This document shows, in pieces, positions 35,530 to 43,743 of a stretch of 64,000 nt of DNA. Origin of the DNA: an uncultured Collinsella sp. (GTDB lineage Bacteria > Actinomycetota > Coriobacteriia > Coriobacteriales > Coriobacteriaceae); assembly GCA_934647195.1 (NCBI GenBank), contig CAKUFD010000001.1:248001-312000 (forward strand), given 5' to 3'. The translations under genes were made by a program, and so were the position numbers. The notes beneath the pieces were generated by a model. It saw nothing but the letters and a program-made list of their open reading frames with translations, did no database searches and had not been told where the DNA came from. How positions within the stretch are numbered: position 1 is the first letter of the stretch; each line of letters opens with the position of its first letter.

Positions 35530-35619
35530 GCGTCCCTCTCTTTGCCGCGATTGGGCGCGCGAATTATGCGCGCCCATAGACGGCAGCTTGGTAAACCACG
35601 TCCCAAAGGAGGACAAAAC

Positions 35620-35826
35620 ATGAAGTGCCCGCGTTGCGAACATGACCAGATTTCAACGATCGCTAAGTCGCCTATCGAAGGCGTTTGGGAAGTCTATCAG
35701 TGCGATCAGTGCTTCTATTCCTGGCGCTCTACCGAGACCCCTCACGTCGATGACGTGTTTAAGCTGGATGCCGACAAGATTGCCAAACTTCAGGTAATTC
35801 CGCCGGTTCCGCCGCTGGAGGTCTAA
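35620..35826 (+). CDS. bsdD: BsdD/VdcD-like zinc-ribbon subunit of hydroxyaryl acid decarboxylase (copy 1)
   Basis: 68 residues. Two CxxC pairs (CPRC at 3-6 and CDQC near 31-34) make a zinc ribbon around KSPIEGVWEVYQC and SWRS, which is the hallmark of the D subunit in Bacillus bsdBCD and Streptomyces vdcBCD. That subunit is needed for full activity, though its exact role is unclear. AAAGGAGG lies 6 bases before the ATG. The frame ends in PPVPPLEV, as in the second copy. Confidence 0.92.
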   Translation: MKCPRCEHDQISTIAKSPIEGVWEVYQCDQCFYSWRSTETPHVDDVFKLDADKIAKLQVIPPVPPLEV

Positions 35827-35908
35827 GAGGCCAAAGGGGGTCGCACCTCATCCGAGGCTGAGGTGATGGGTAAATCAGGCATGCCCATCGTTTCGGCAAG
35901 CGGTATCG

Positions 35909-35941
35909 GGCCGCGGGGGCATATGCCCTCGCGGCCTTTTT
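35909..35941 (+). terminator. Terminator of the first decarboxylase operon
   Basis: GGCCGCGGGGGCA pairs with TGCCCTCGCGGCC (one G-U) and TTTTT follows. Confidence 0.88.
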
Positions 35942-36063
35942 GCGTATGGAAGGGTTGCTCATATCGAACGTCCTGCGCAACGACGTTTGGCGAGGGAGCA
36001 CCAGCCAAATAGGATTTGACATGCGACGCGGGAGCGCATCGCGGCAATGTTCGGTTTTGCGTT

Positions 36064-36948
36064 CTACTCGTTGTAGCTCTTGCAAACGAAATCGACGAAC
36101 TCCATGGCGGTCCTGCTGAGCGAAACCTCGGGCGACCAGGCAAAGCCGACGGTCGTTTCGATCGGCTCGTCAAACGGCACGCAGACGATATCGTTCGCGT
36201 GGATGGGTGTTGCCATCCCGCGGGGCATGACGGTGGTGCCCATGTTGCGCTGCACCGCCTTGAGCAACATCCAGTGACGCGAGTGCGTAAGCGGCACATC
36301 GGGATAGAATCCATGCTTTTTGCAGGCGTTGATGAATACTTGCGAAAGATCGCTTCGCTCGGTGGGGAGGATGAACTGCTCATTTCGCAGAGATTCAAGA
36401 TCGATGCTTTTGCGATGCGCCAGGGGATTGTGCTTGTTGAAAACGACAACGAGCTCGTCGGTCAAGATCTTGCGCGTCGAGAACTGCGAATGGTCGAGCA
36501 TGTCGAAACGCACGATGGCAAGATCGAGCTTATTTCGCTGCAATGCGTAGATAAGGTCTTCTTGGCTGCGCTCGGAAAACTCAATTTGAACGCCAGGGTT
36601 TTTGGACCAAAATGAGCACAGCGTGTCGCTGATGCCGTAGTCCTCTACAAACGGCAGCGAGCCAAAGCGGATGAATGCTTTGGTGCGCCCTTTGCAGGCT
36701 TCGATATGAGCTAGCGTGTTTTGCAGTTCCGGAAGCGCGTGGCGGGCATAGTAGTAAAACTCCCAGCCGGCTTGGGTGAGCTCAACGCCGGTGCTTGTCT
36801 TTTTGAAGAGCGGAGTGCCGATTTCTGCCTCAAGCTGCTTCATCTGCTTGGACAGTGCCGACTGAGAGGTATAGAGTTTCTCGGCCGCCGCCGTATATTG
36901 CTTTTGAGAGGCCACGCATAGGAACGCTTCGATTTTCTTGAAGTCCAT
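36064..36948 (-). CDS. LysR-family regulator, divergent from the second BsdC-like decarboxylase
   Basis: 294 residues from the ATG at 36948, which has GGAGG 5 bases upstream (an earlier in-frame start adds 25 residues with no HTH similarity). The HTH is AAAEKLYTSQSALSKQMKQL and the effector domain includes FGSLPFVEDYG and ERSQEDLIYALQ. It is a clear paralogue of the regulator at 32898: the same length and shared motifs such as ERSQEDLI and RHxMLxKAVQxNMG. Its place opposite the decarboxylase-permease operon suggests local, inducer-dependent control. Confidence 0.92.
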   Translation of the reverse strand: MDFKKIEAFLCVASQKQYTAAAEKLYTSQSALSKQMKQLEAEIGTPLFKKTSTGVELTQAGWEFYYYARHALPELQNTLAHIEACKGRTKAFIRFGSLPFVEDYGISDTLCSFWSKNPGVQIEFSERSQEDLIYALQRNKLDLAIVRFDMLDHSQFSTRKILTDELVVVFNKHNPLAHRKSIDLESLRNEQFILPTERSDLSQVFINACKKHGFYPDVPLTHSRHWMLLKAVQRNMGTTVMPRGMATPIHANDIVCVPFDEPIETTVGFAWSPEVSLSRTAMEFVDFVCKSYNE

Positions 36949-37034
36949 ACCGCCTCCGACAACACCAGATGTCCTTTGCACAATTTCATGATAGGGGGCG
37001 GTAGGCCGTTTGATTTCACCCACTTTAGCCAGTT

Positions 37035-37096
37035 GCTATTCCAAATTGCGCATAACGGGTCTGCAGGGACAGGGGTTATGCCCAATCTGGAATAGC
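37035..37096. promoter_or_regulatory. Nested candidate LysR operators in the second lysR-decarboxylase gap
   Basis: Outer arms GCTATTCCA (37035-37043) and TGGAATAGC (37088-37096) are perfect reverse complements. Inner arms GCATAAC (37050-37056) and GTTATGC (37075-37081) are separated by 18 bases. The set ends about 84 bases before the decarboxylase start; a TATATA at 37138 is a possible -10. Confidence 0.65.
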
Positions 37097-37179
37097 GGTA
37101 GAACAACGACGAATGTACCGGACTCTTCCGTCGCGTTTATATAGGGGCAACGCAAACCCTCGTAGATGGGAGAGTACAC

Positions 37180-38637
37180 ATGACCAAGGTTTATCAAGAT
37201 TTGCGTTCGTTCCTCGACACGCTTGAGGAGGAGGGCCAGCTTCTGCACGTTACCGACGAGGTGCTGCCCGAGCCTGGCGTGTCTTCTGCCTGCCGCGCCG
37301 CCGCCCGTATGCAAAACGGTCCTGCTGTGATGTTCGACAACATCGCGGGCTATCCCAAGGGCACGCGTATCGTCACCAACGTTCATGGCTCCTGGGCAAA
37401 CCACGCCCTCATGATGGGCATGGACAAGAATACCCCTACCAAGGAGCAGTTCTTCGAGCTCAACCGCCGCTGGGATACCTATCCCGTGGAGCCCAAGATC
37501 CTTTCTCGCGAGGAGGCTCCCTGTAAGGAGAACACGCTCGACGCTGCTTCCGGCGACGACATCGACCTGTTCCACCTGCTGCCGCTCTATCGCATTAACG
37601 ATCAGGATGCCGGCTGCTACTTCTCCAAGTTCGCGCTGGTTTCTGCCGATCCGGACGATCCTGATAACTTCAACAAGATGAACGTGGGCACCTACCGTAT
37701 CCAGATTAAGGACAAGGATACGCTGGGCATTCAGGTTATCCCGTCCCACGACATGGCCGTTCACCTCAAGAAGTGCGAGGCCCGCAACGAACCGCTGCAC
37801 ATCGCCATCGCCTTGGGCAACGCCCCGCTCGTCACCTTTATGGCCTCTACGCCCATCGGACACGAGCAGAACGAGTACGAGTTCGTAGGCGCCTTGAACG
37901 ACGGCGTGCCTGCCGAGATCGTCCGCGCCGATACCGACGAGCATCTCTTCGTGCCGGCAGGTTCCGAGGTTATTCTCGAGGGCTACATCGAGCCGCGCGT
38001 CCGTAAGATCGAGGGTCCGTTTGGCGAGTTCACCGGCTCCGTCTCCGGCGCCCGTCGTCAGCTTGAGGCGAAGATCACGCACGTGACCTACCGCACCAAC
38101 CCCATCTTCGAGAGTCTCTACATCGGTATGCCCTGGACTGAGTGCGACTACCTGGTTGCGCTTAACACCTCGGTGCCGTTGTTCAAGCAGATTCAAAAAG
38201 ATATGCCCGAGGTTGTGGCGGTCAACGCTATGTACACCCACGGCATGACCGAAATCATCTCCATGAAGCCTCGCTATGGCGGCCAGGCGGCTACGGCGGC
38301 ATTCCGCATCATGAGTACGCCGCACGGTGCCCAGTATGCGCATAACGTGATCATCGTCGATGACTTTGTGGACCCGTTCGACCTCAACCAGGTCATGTGG
38401 GCGCTTTCCACCCGCGTGCGTCCGGACAAGGACGTCAAGGTCATCCCCAACTGCCCGGGCATGACGCTCAATCCCACCGAGGAAATTCCCGGCATCACCG
38501 CAAAGCTCGTCATCGACGCTACGACGCCCATCGATCCCGAGCCGGTGACGCGTGAGGTCGAGATGCTCGGCGACCCCGCCGAGACGGCCGATTACGCCAA
38601 GCTGCTTGCCGAGCTGTGGGCCGTTAAGAACAAATAG
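37180..38637 (+). CDS. bsdC: UbiD-family aromatic acid decarboxylase, BsdC/VdcC-like (copy 2)
   Basis: 485 residues, alike over its whole length to the copy at 34078. The predicted catalytic residues are Arg173 (GTYRIQ), Glu278 and Glu283 (EGPFGE). The same N-terminal YQDLRSFLDTLEEEGQLLHV and C-terminal IDATTPIDPEP are seen. It differs mostly in surface stretches and in the 105-150 and 165-185 regions, so the two copies may prefer different acids. It is first in an operon with a BsdD-like subunit and an anion permease, which joins uptake and decarboxylation. Confidence 0.93.
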   Translation: MTKVYQDLRSFLDTLEEEGQLLHVTDEVLPEPGVSSACRAAARMQNGPAVMFDNIAGYPKGTRIVTNVHGSWANHALMMGMDKNTPTKEQFFELNRRWDTYPVEPKILSREEAPCKENTLDAASGDDIDLFHLLPLYRINDQDAGCYFSKFALVSADPDDPDNFNKMNVGTYRIQIKDKDTLGIQVIPSHDMAVHLKKCEARNEPLHIAIALGNAPLVTFMASTPIGHEQNEYEFVGALNDGVPAEIVRADTDEHLFVPAGSEVILEGYIEPRVRKIEGPFGEFTGSVSGARRQLEAKITHVTYRTNPIFESLYIGMPWTECDYLVALNTSVPLFKQIQKDMPEVVAVNAMYTHGMTEIISMKPRYGGQAATAAFRIMSTPHGAQYAHNVIIVDDFVDPFDLNQVMWALSTRVRPDKDVKVIPNCPGMTLNPTEEIPGITAKLVIDATTPIDPEPVTREVEMLGDPAETADYAKLLAELWAVKNK

Positions 38638-38684
38638 GCCCTTCGTTTGACTTGAATGAAATCACCTTAAAGGAGGATTAGCAC

Positions 38685-38891
38685 ATGAAGTGCCCGCGTT
38701 GCGATAGCGAAACCATCAAGACCATTTCGACCAGCCCTGTTCCGGGCGTTTGGGAGTATTACGGCTGCACTACCTGCCAATATTCCTGGCGTTCCACGGA
38801 GCACCCCGTAGTTCACGACCGCTTTAAGATCAAACCCGAGGACATTGACAAGCTGCCCATCATGCCTCCCATCCCGCCGTTGGAGAAGTAG
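38685..38891 (+). CDS. bsdD: BsdD/VdcD-like zinc-ribbon subunit (copy 2)
   Basis: 68 residues, CPRC and CTTC pairs around STSPVPGVWEYYGC and SWRS, ending PPIPPLEK. It is the D-subunit partner of the decarboxylase 47 bases upstream. AAAGGAGG precedes the ATG. Confidence 0.92.
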   Translation: MKCPRCDSETIKTISTSPVPGVWEYYGCTTCQYSWRSTEHPVVHDRFKIKPEDIDKLPIMPPIPPLEK

Positions 38892-38915
38892 TCGCAGATA
38901 ACGGCGCGTTTCAAG

Positions 38916-38984
38916 TCTGGAAACCGAGTTCCAGATCGTTTTCCCTTGCAGGCACCGGCCGTCGGCATTGCGCTTGACGGCCGG
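38916..38984 (+). other. Two hairpins between bsdD copy 2 and the permease gene
   Basis: TCTGGAA-N6-TTCCAGA (38916-38935), then CCGGCCGTC-N12-GACGGCCGG (38955-38984). There is no T-run. They may reduce transcription into, or stabilise, the permease part of the message. The TGGAA/TTCCA arms echo the nearby LysR half-sites. Confidence 0.45.
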
Positions 38985-39052
38985 CCTTGAAATTGAAGCG
39001 GCAATACATGCCAAATCGATTTACTCGTATAAAAGAAAGAAGGTGAACCCAT

Positions 39053-40507
39053 ATGGCAGAGGCTGTGAAGAGCAAGTACCTCACAAAACGCTATATCGGT
39101 TTTTTCGCGGCAATTGCGGTATTCTTGCTTATCAAATTCGTGTTACCGCTCGATAGCCTGGGATCTACTGTTTTGAGTGAGGGCGGAAAGAACTGTTTGG
39201 CGCTCTCGCTGGCCGCAGTCGTGATGTGGGCGTGCGGCGTTGCACAGCCCGGTTACACCGGCATCCTGTATTGTGCCTTGCTCGTGCTATTCCAGGTTGT
39301 TCCCGACGAGACAGGTGCCCCTAGCATGGCGGCAACCGTTGCATCCGCGTTTGGTGGCTGGACTAAGGGCACTATGTGGATCGTTGTCGGTGCATATCTG
39401 GTTGCTGGCGCCGTTAAGGATTCCGGCCTGGGCGAGCGTATCGCGTATGCGTTTATGCTCAAGTTCGTGAAGAACGTGAAGTCGCTGATCATCTCGATCT
39501 TTGCCCTGACGTTTGTGCTCTCCCTGCTTATCCCGCATCCCTTCCCGCGCTGCTTCCTCATCTTGGCTGTTGTTTCGGTTATCGCTAAGTCTGCTGGCTA
39601 CAACGACGAAGACCGCGGCAAGCTCGGATTCATCATCTTTGCCGCCGCTATTCCGTGCTCCATGTTCTTCATGACCGGCGACTCCACCCTCAACCCGCTC
39701 GTTGCCTCTTATGGCGCAAACGGCGGTGCCTCCATCGGCTTTGTCGAGTGGTTTACCTACATGAGCGTCCCGATGATCGTTGCAACGCTCATCGTCATGG
39801 CCATTTGCCTGGTGCTGTTCAAGCCCTCCCAGGAGCTTGTTTATGATCGCGAGGAGGTTCTTGCCAAGCAGGCCGCCTTGGGCAAGCTCACCGAGCGCGA
39901 AATCCGCACGCTTGTCTGGCTTGTTATCGCTATCGGCCTGTGGCTCACCGTCTCCGGTGACTACCTGGCTTGGGTCACCTTGGTCATCGGCGTTCTTATG
40001 GCCATGCCCGTTATCGGCGAGGTCCTGACCCCGGCTTCGTGGTCTGCAGTCGACGTCAAGACCCTCATGTTCCTGACCGCTGCTATGGCTATCGGTACCG
40101 TGGGCGGCGCTACCGGCATGAACGCGTGGATCGCCGACGTCGTGCTTCCCAGCACAGCCCCCACGAACCCCTATCTCTTCGCACTGCTCGTCTGCGCTAT
40201 CACGATGGTCATCCATATGTTCATGGGTTCCGTCATGGCCGGCCTGGGCATCTGCGTGCCTGCGTTCCTCACCTTTGTCCAGGGTACGAGCGTGACTCCG
40301 TTAGCGGTTGCTCTTATCGTCTACACCGCTATCAACCTTCACTACATTCTGCCCTTCCACAATCTGGCCATCCTTGTTGGCGAGGGCAAGGACGCCGGCG
40401 GCTACACCTCTAAGGAAGCTACCAAGATGGGCATCCCCATGACGCTGTTCACCTTTGTCGTGGTGCTTGTCGAGGCGGCGTGGTTTGGTGCCATGGGCAT
40501 CATGTAA
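39053..40507 (+). CDS. DASS/SLC13-type anion permease (copy 1)
   Basis: 484 residues, about twelve membrane segments. It resembles CitT/DIT1-like members of the divalent anion:sodium symporter family (for example IPCSMFFMTGDSTLNPLV and GLGICVPAFLTFVQG). It is the last gene of the second decarboxylase operon, so its cargo is probably the aromatic acid, possibly exchanged for the product. That is inference; known relatives carry di- and tricarboxylates. A near twin lies at 45264. Confidence 0.8.
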   Translation: MAEAVKSKYLTKRYIGFFAAIAVFLLIKFVLPLDSLGSTVLSEGGKNCLALSLAAVVMWACGVAQPGYTGILYCALLVLFQVVPDETGAPSMAATVASAFGGWTKGTMWIVVGAYLVAGAVKDSGLGERIAYAFMLKFVKNVKSLIISIFALTFVLSLLIPHPFPRCFLILAVVSVIAKSAGYNDEDRGKLGFIIFAAAIPCSMFFMTGDSTLNPLVASYGANGGASIGFVEWFTYMSVPMIVATLIVMAICLVLFKPSQELVYDREEVLAKQAALGKLTEREIRTLVWLVIAIGLWLTVSGDYLAWVTLVIGVLMAMPVIGEVLTPASWSAVDVKTLMFLTAAMAIGTVGGATGMNAWIADVVLPSTAPTNPYLFALLVCAITMVIHMFMGSVMAGLGICVPAFLTFVQGTSVTPLAVALIVYTAINLHYILPFHNLAILVGEGKDAGGYTSKEATKMGIPMTLFTFVVVLVEAAWFGAMGIM

Positions 40508-40544
40508 GCGCCTAGCAAATATAAGAGACCTATTCTCTTTCCTC

Positions 40545-40575
40545 AGCCGGACGGTATGCCTGATGCCGTCCGGCT
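40545..40575 (+). terminator. Hairpin terminator after the first permease
   Basis: AGCCGGACGG/CCGTCCGGCT, a 10-bp perfect stem, 11-base loop and a short TCTGT tail. Confidence 0.6.
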
Positions 40576-40688
40576 TCTGTATGCCGCATCCGAAACGAGA
40601 GGCACCGCTCACAGAAGCCGACCTTGAACGTATAGCAGGTATATAGTCGAAATTAATACCAGGTAGAACGTGTTGGAAAGGACGCGCC

Positions 40689-41654
40689 ATGAAAGAGGCC
40701 CCCAAAAGCAAGATGCACACCGCAAGCGTTCGCGTGGGCGAGGACAAGTTCGCGCTGGAGGCCGTGGTGACGGTCACGCCGCGCGGCATCATCGTCTATG
40801 CGTGCTCGCCCGAGTATGCCCACCTGGGAGCCACGGCGCAGGCCATCCCGCGTCCCGAGCCGGGACGAACTGCCACGGTGAGCATTCTGTCGGTGCCCTG
40901 CCATCGTGATGAGATTCCGGCGCACGACATCTGCGCGGCGCTTGCCACCGAGTTCAAGATGCCGTGCACTTGCTCCACGGGTTTCCATGTGGAACATGCG
41001 AGCAAGGACGACTTGCAGACCGTGCTCGATACCACGTCCGAGCTGATCGCTGCCCTTAAGCAGCATGTGGCTCGCGTGTTGCGTGCAACGTGGGACGAGG
41101 CCGACGAGGTGCTTGCCGTGCATGAGGACGGTAGCGTAATCGGTCCCGTGGACCGCATCGAGGCCCATGCGGGCGAGGGCATCTTGCACCAGGCGTTCGA
41201 GACGTTTTTGGTGGAGGGTACGGGCGAAGATGCTCGTCTACTCCTGTGCCGTCGCAGTGCACTCAAGCGCCTGTGGGGTGGTGTGCTCTCCGATAGCTGT
41301 GCCGGCCACCCCGAGGTGGGGGAGGAACTTGCGGCGGGGGCCGCGCGTCGCTTGCAGGAAGAGTGCGGCTTGACGCCCGATCAGGCTCCGTTGGAGCAGC
41401 TGGGGCACATCGTATACCGCGAGGATCATGGCGATGGCAACTGCGAGTGCGAGTGGTGCGCCGTTTTCGCCGCGCGCATCGACGCGGGCTCTCTGCATGT
41501 GAACGAGCAGGAGATTTCTGAGGTGCGTCCGGTGCGCCTGAGCGAGGTCGACGCCTATCTTGCGGGTCATCCCGAGCCGCTTGCCCCATGGACGCGTCTG
41601 GCGCTTGAGGATGCGGATATTCGTGCAAGGCTTGCCGAGCTTTGCCGGGAATAG
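40689..41654 (+). CDS. Fusion: LpdD-like (predicted prFMN chaperone) domain plus IDI-like NUDIX domain
   Basis: 321 residues. Residues ~10-130 (HLGATAQAIPRPEPG, SILSVPCHRDE, TGFHVEHASKDDLQ) resemble LpdD, the small gallate decarboxylase subunit now regarded as a prenylated-flavin chaperone. Residues ~136-321 are a NUDIX domain closest to type 1 isopentenyl-diphosphate isomerase. Its NUDIX box is G206-x5-E212-x7-R220-R221-L-Q-E-E-C-G-L. His160, His167, His207, Glu253 and Glu255 line up with the E. coli IDI metal ligands His25, His32, His69, Glu114 and Glu116. The catalytic Cys position is Ala205, with Cys204 just before it. UbiX needs dimethylallyl phosphate, so a link to prenyl supply is attractive. 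AAAGGA precedes the ATG. Confidence 0.75.
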   Translation: MKEAPKSKMHTASVRVGEDKFALEAVVTVTPRGIIVYACSPEYAHLGATAQAIPRPEPGRTATVSILSVPCHRDEIPAHDICAALATEFKMPCTCSTGFHVEHASKDDLQTVLDTTSELIAALKQHVARVLRATWDEADEVLAVHEDGSVIGPVDRIEAHAGEGILHQAFETFLVEGTGEDARLLLCRRSALKRLWGGVLSDSCAGHPEVGEELAAGAARRLQEECGLTPDQAPLEQLGHIVYREDHGDGNCECEWCAVFAARIDAGSLHVNEQEISEVRPVRLSEVDAYLAGHPEPLAPWTRLALEDADIRARLAELCRE

Positions 41655-41672
41655 AGAAGGGAAGGTTTGTCT

Positions 41673-41993
41673 ATGAAGCTTTCGTTCGATCATTCGGGTG
41701 TGCCCGTAGCGGAGAAGCGCGAGGGCATGCGCAACGCGGAGCCCATGAAGCTATGGGTCTCCAACCCCGCCGACTCTCCCGATAGAGTCGAGTATCTCTA
41801 TTTTGAGGAAGGCTCGCCTGCACCTCAGATCATGAAGACGCATCGTCACGTGGCGTTTTTAACGGATGATCTTGAAGAGGCCGCCGCTTGGTGCGACGAG
41901 GTTATCCTCGGTCCCTTTGAGGACACGCCGGAGCAAGACGTTATGTTCGCTCGCAAGGACGATGCTCTGATTGAGTTTTGCTGCAGGAAATAG
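41673..41993 (+). CDS. Small VOC/glyoxalase-fold protein
   Basis: 106 residues, a single-module VOC-like protein. It has an N-terminal FDHSGVPV strand, a central HRHVAFLTDDLEEAA and a C-terminal metal-site-like strand ALIEFCC. It begins 18 bases after the LpdD-NUDIX gene with GAAGGGAAGG upstream, so the two are probably co-translated. VOC proteins range from isomerases to ring-cleaving dioxygenases and binding proteins; at this size dimerisation would be needed for an active site. The role in the decarboxylase locus is unknown. Confidence 0.65.
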   Translation: MKLSFDHSGVPVAEKREGMRNAEPMKLWVSNPADSPDRVEYLYFEEGSPAPQIMKTHRHVAFLTDDLEEAAAWCDEVILGPFEDTPEQDVMFARKDDALIEFCCRK

Positions 41994-42184
41994 TCCGGCG
42001 CTACGGCGGCCTGAGCCGATGTGCCGATAGGTCCGAGGCGCGGTGCTGTGAGGTGCCGCGCCTCTTTGCGTCGAGGTGTTGGAATCTGGTTGCCACCCAG
42101 GGTGGACATGTGGGCCAAACGAGCTTCCCAACGGTTTGTTTTCGCAGATGAACGGCGTTATCGAGCGCTGTTTACGATTGCCGC

Positions 42185-42242
42185 TTGCACGTACAGCGAC
42201 TATACGCCTCTACACTCCAATCAACGGACCACACGAGTGGTC
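42185..42242 (+). promoter_or_regulatory. Candidate MerR-type promoter and downstream dyad of the first lpdC-like gene
   Basis: TTGCAC (42185-42190) and TACACT (42211-42216) are 20 bases apart, the long spacing that MerR-family activators act on. GACCAC-N4-GTGGTC (42227-42242) follows, ending 22 bases before the start codon. Confidence 0.4.
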
Positions 42243-42264
42243 ACCTTTTGCATTGGAGGTAAAC

Positions 42265-43743
42265 ATGGCAAATAAGGTCACTGATTTCCGCAGCGCTGTT
42301 GAGCTTTTGGAGACCATCCCCGGCCAGCTGGTCACGACCGATGTTGAGGTTGAGCCTCGCGCTCAGCTTTCTGGTGTGTACCGTCATATCGGTGCAGGCG
42401 GCACCGTTATGCGTCCCACCAAAGAGGGCCCGGCAATGATCTTCAACAACGTGAAGGGCCATCCGGGTGCTCGCGTTGCCATCGGTATGCTCGCTAGCCG
42501 TACGCGCGTCGGCCATCTGCTCGATTGCGACCCCAAGCGTTTGGGCTTCCTGCTCAACGAGGCTGTCAAGCAGCCCATCCCCGTGCAGAACGTGGGGCCC
42601 GAAGAGGCTGTCTGCCAGGAGGTTGTCTACAAGGCAGAGGATCCCGATTTCGACATCCGTAAGCTCATCCCCGCTCCCACCAACACCGAAGAGGACGCCG
42701 GCCCCTACATCACCATGGGCATGTGCTACGCTTCCGACCCCGAGACGGGCGAGAGCGACGTGACGATTCACCGCCTGTGCCTGCAGGGCAAAGACGAGAT
42801 CTCGATGTACTTCGTCCCCGGAGCTCGTCACCTCACCGTATTCCGCGAGAAGGCCGAGAAGGCTGGCAAGCCGCTGCCCATCTCCATCTCCATCGGCGTC
42901 GATCCCGCTATCGAGATCGCTGCCTGCTTCGAGCCGCCTACCACGCCGCTCGGCTTCAATGAGCTCACCATCGCTGGTGCCATCCGTGGCGAGGGCGTCA
43001 AGATGGCCGACTGCCTGACCATTCCCGAGAAGTGCATCGCCAACGCCGAGTATGTCATCGAGGGCGAGCTTTTGCCCGACGTCCGTGTTCGCGAGGACCA
43101 GCACTCCGAGTCCGGCAAGGCCATGCCCGAGTTCCCGGGCTACACCGGCGGCGCTCAGGCGGCGCTCCCCGTCATCAAGGTCAAGGCTGTTACCACCCGC
43201 AAGAACCCCATCATGCAGACGGTCATCGGCCCGTCCGAGGAGCACGTCTCCATGGCCGGTATCCCCACCGAGGCCTCGATTCTCTCCATGGTCAACAAGG
43301 CTATGCCCGGCCGCGTGCAGAACGTCTACGCTGCTACCCCCGGCGGCGGTAAGTACATGGCCGTTATTCAGTTCAAGAAGCTCATTCCTTCTGACGAGGG
43401 CCGTCAGCGCCAGGCTGCGCTCATCGCGTTCACGGCGTTCCCCGAGCTCAAGCATGTGTGGCTGGTTGACGAGGATGTCGATCCGTTTGATCTGAAGGAC
43501 GTCATCTGGGCCATGAATACCCGCTTCCAGGCCGATCACGACGTCATCACCATCCCGGGAGTCCGTTGTCATCCGCTGGACCCGTCGAACGATCCCACCT
43601 GCGATCCCTCCATCCGCGATCATGGCATCGCCTGCAAGACGATTTTCGACTGCACGGTGCCTTACGACCAGAAGCATCGCTTCCAGCGCTCCAAGTTCAT
43701 GGATGTCGACGCCTCTCACTGGGTCCCGGGCTTTGAGGACTAA
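42265..43743 (+). CDS. lpdC: UbiD-family decarboxylase, LpdC (gallate decarboxylase)-like (copy 1)
   Basis: 492 residues. It matches Lactobacillus plantarum LpdC along its length: TTDVEVEPRAQLSGVYRHI, AGGTVMRPTKEGPAM, DVTIHR, FEPPTTPLGFNEL, EEHVSMAGIPTEASIL and a C-terminal DxTVPxDxK..F.RxxFM. Arg170 in TIHR lines up with the UbiD catalytic Arg and Glu289 in KAMPEFPGYTG with the second catalytic Glu; the EGPFGE form of the BsdC group is replaced. It is predicted to decarboxylate gallate, protocatechuate or a related catechol acid with prFMN. The GGAGG site decides the start at 42265. Confidence 0.9.
   Translation: MANKVTDFRSAVELLETIPGQLVTTDVEVEPRAQLSGVYRHIGAGGTVMRPTKEGPAMIFNNVKGHPGARVAIGMLASRTRVGHLLDCDPKRLGFLLNEAVKQPIPVQNVGPEEAVCQEVVYKAEDPDFDIRKLIPAPTNTEEDAGPYITMGMCYASDPETGESDVTIHRLCLQGKDEISMYFVPGARHLTVFREKAEKAGKPLPISISIGVDPAIEIAACFEPPTTPLGFNELTIAGAIRGEGVKMADCLTIPEKCIANAEYVIEGELLPDVRVREDQHSESGKAMPEFPGYTGGAQAALPVIKVKAVTTRKNPIMQTVIGPSEEHVSMAGIPTEASILSMVNKAMPGRVQNVYAATPGGGKYMAVIQFKKLIPSDEGRQRQAALIAFTAFPELKHVWLVDEDVDPFDLKDVIWAMNTRFQADHDVITIPGVRCHPLDPSNDPTCDPSIRDHGIACKTIFDCTVPYDQKHRFQRSKFMDVDASHWVPGFED

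Noticed and set aside
40689..41654. Plain housekeeping IPP isomerase
   Set aside because: The catalytic Cys position is Ala, the N-terminal half is an added LpdD-like domain, and the gene lies in a prFMN decarboxylase island.
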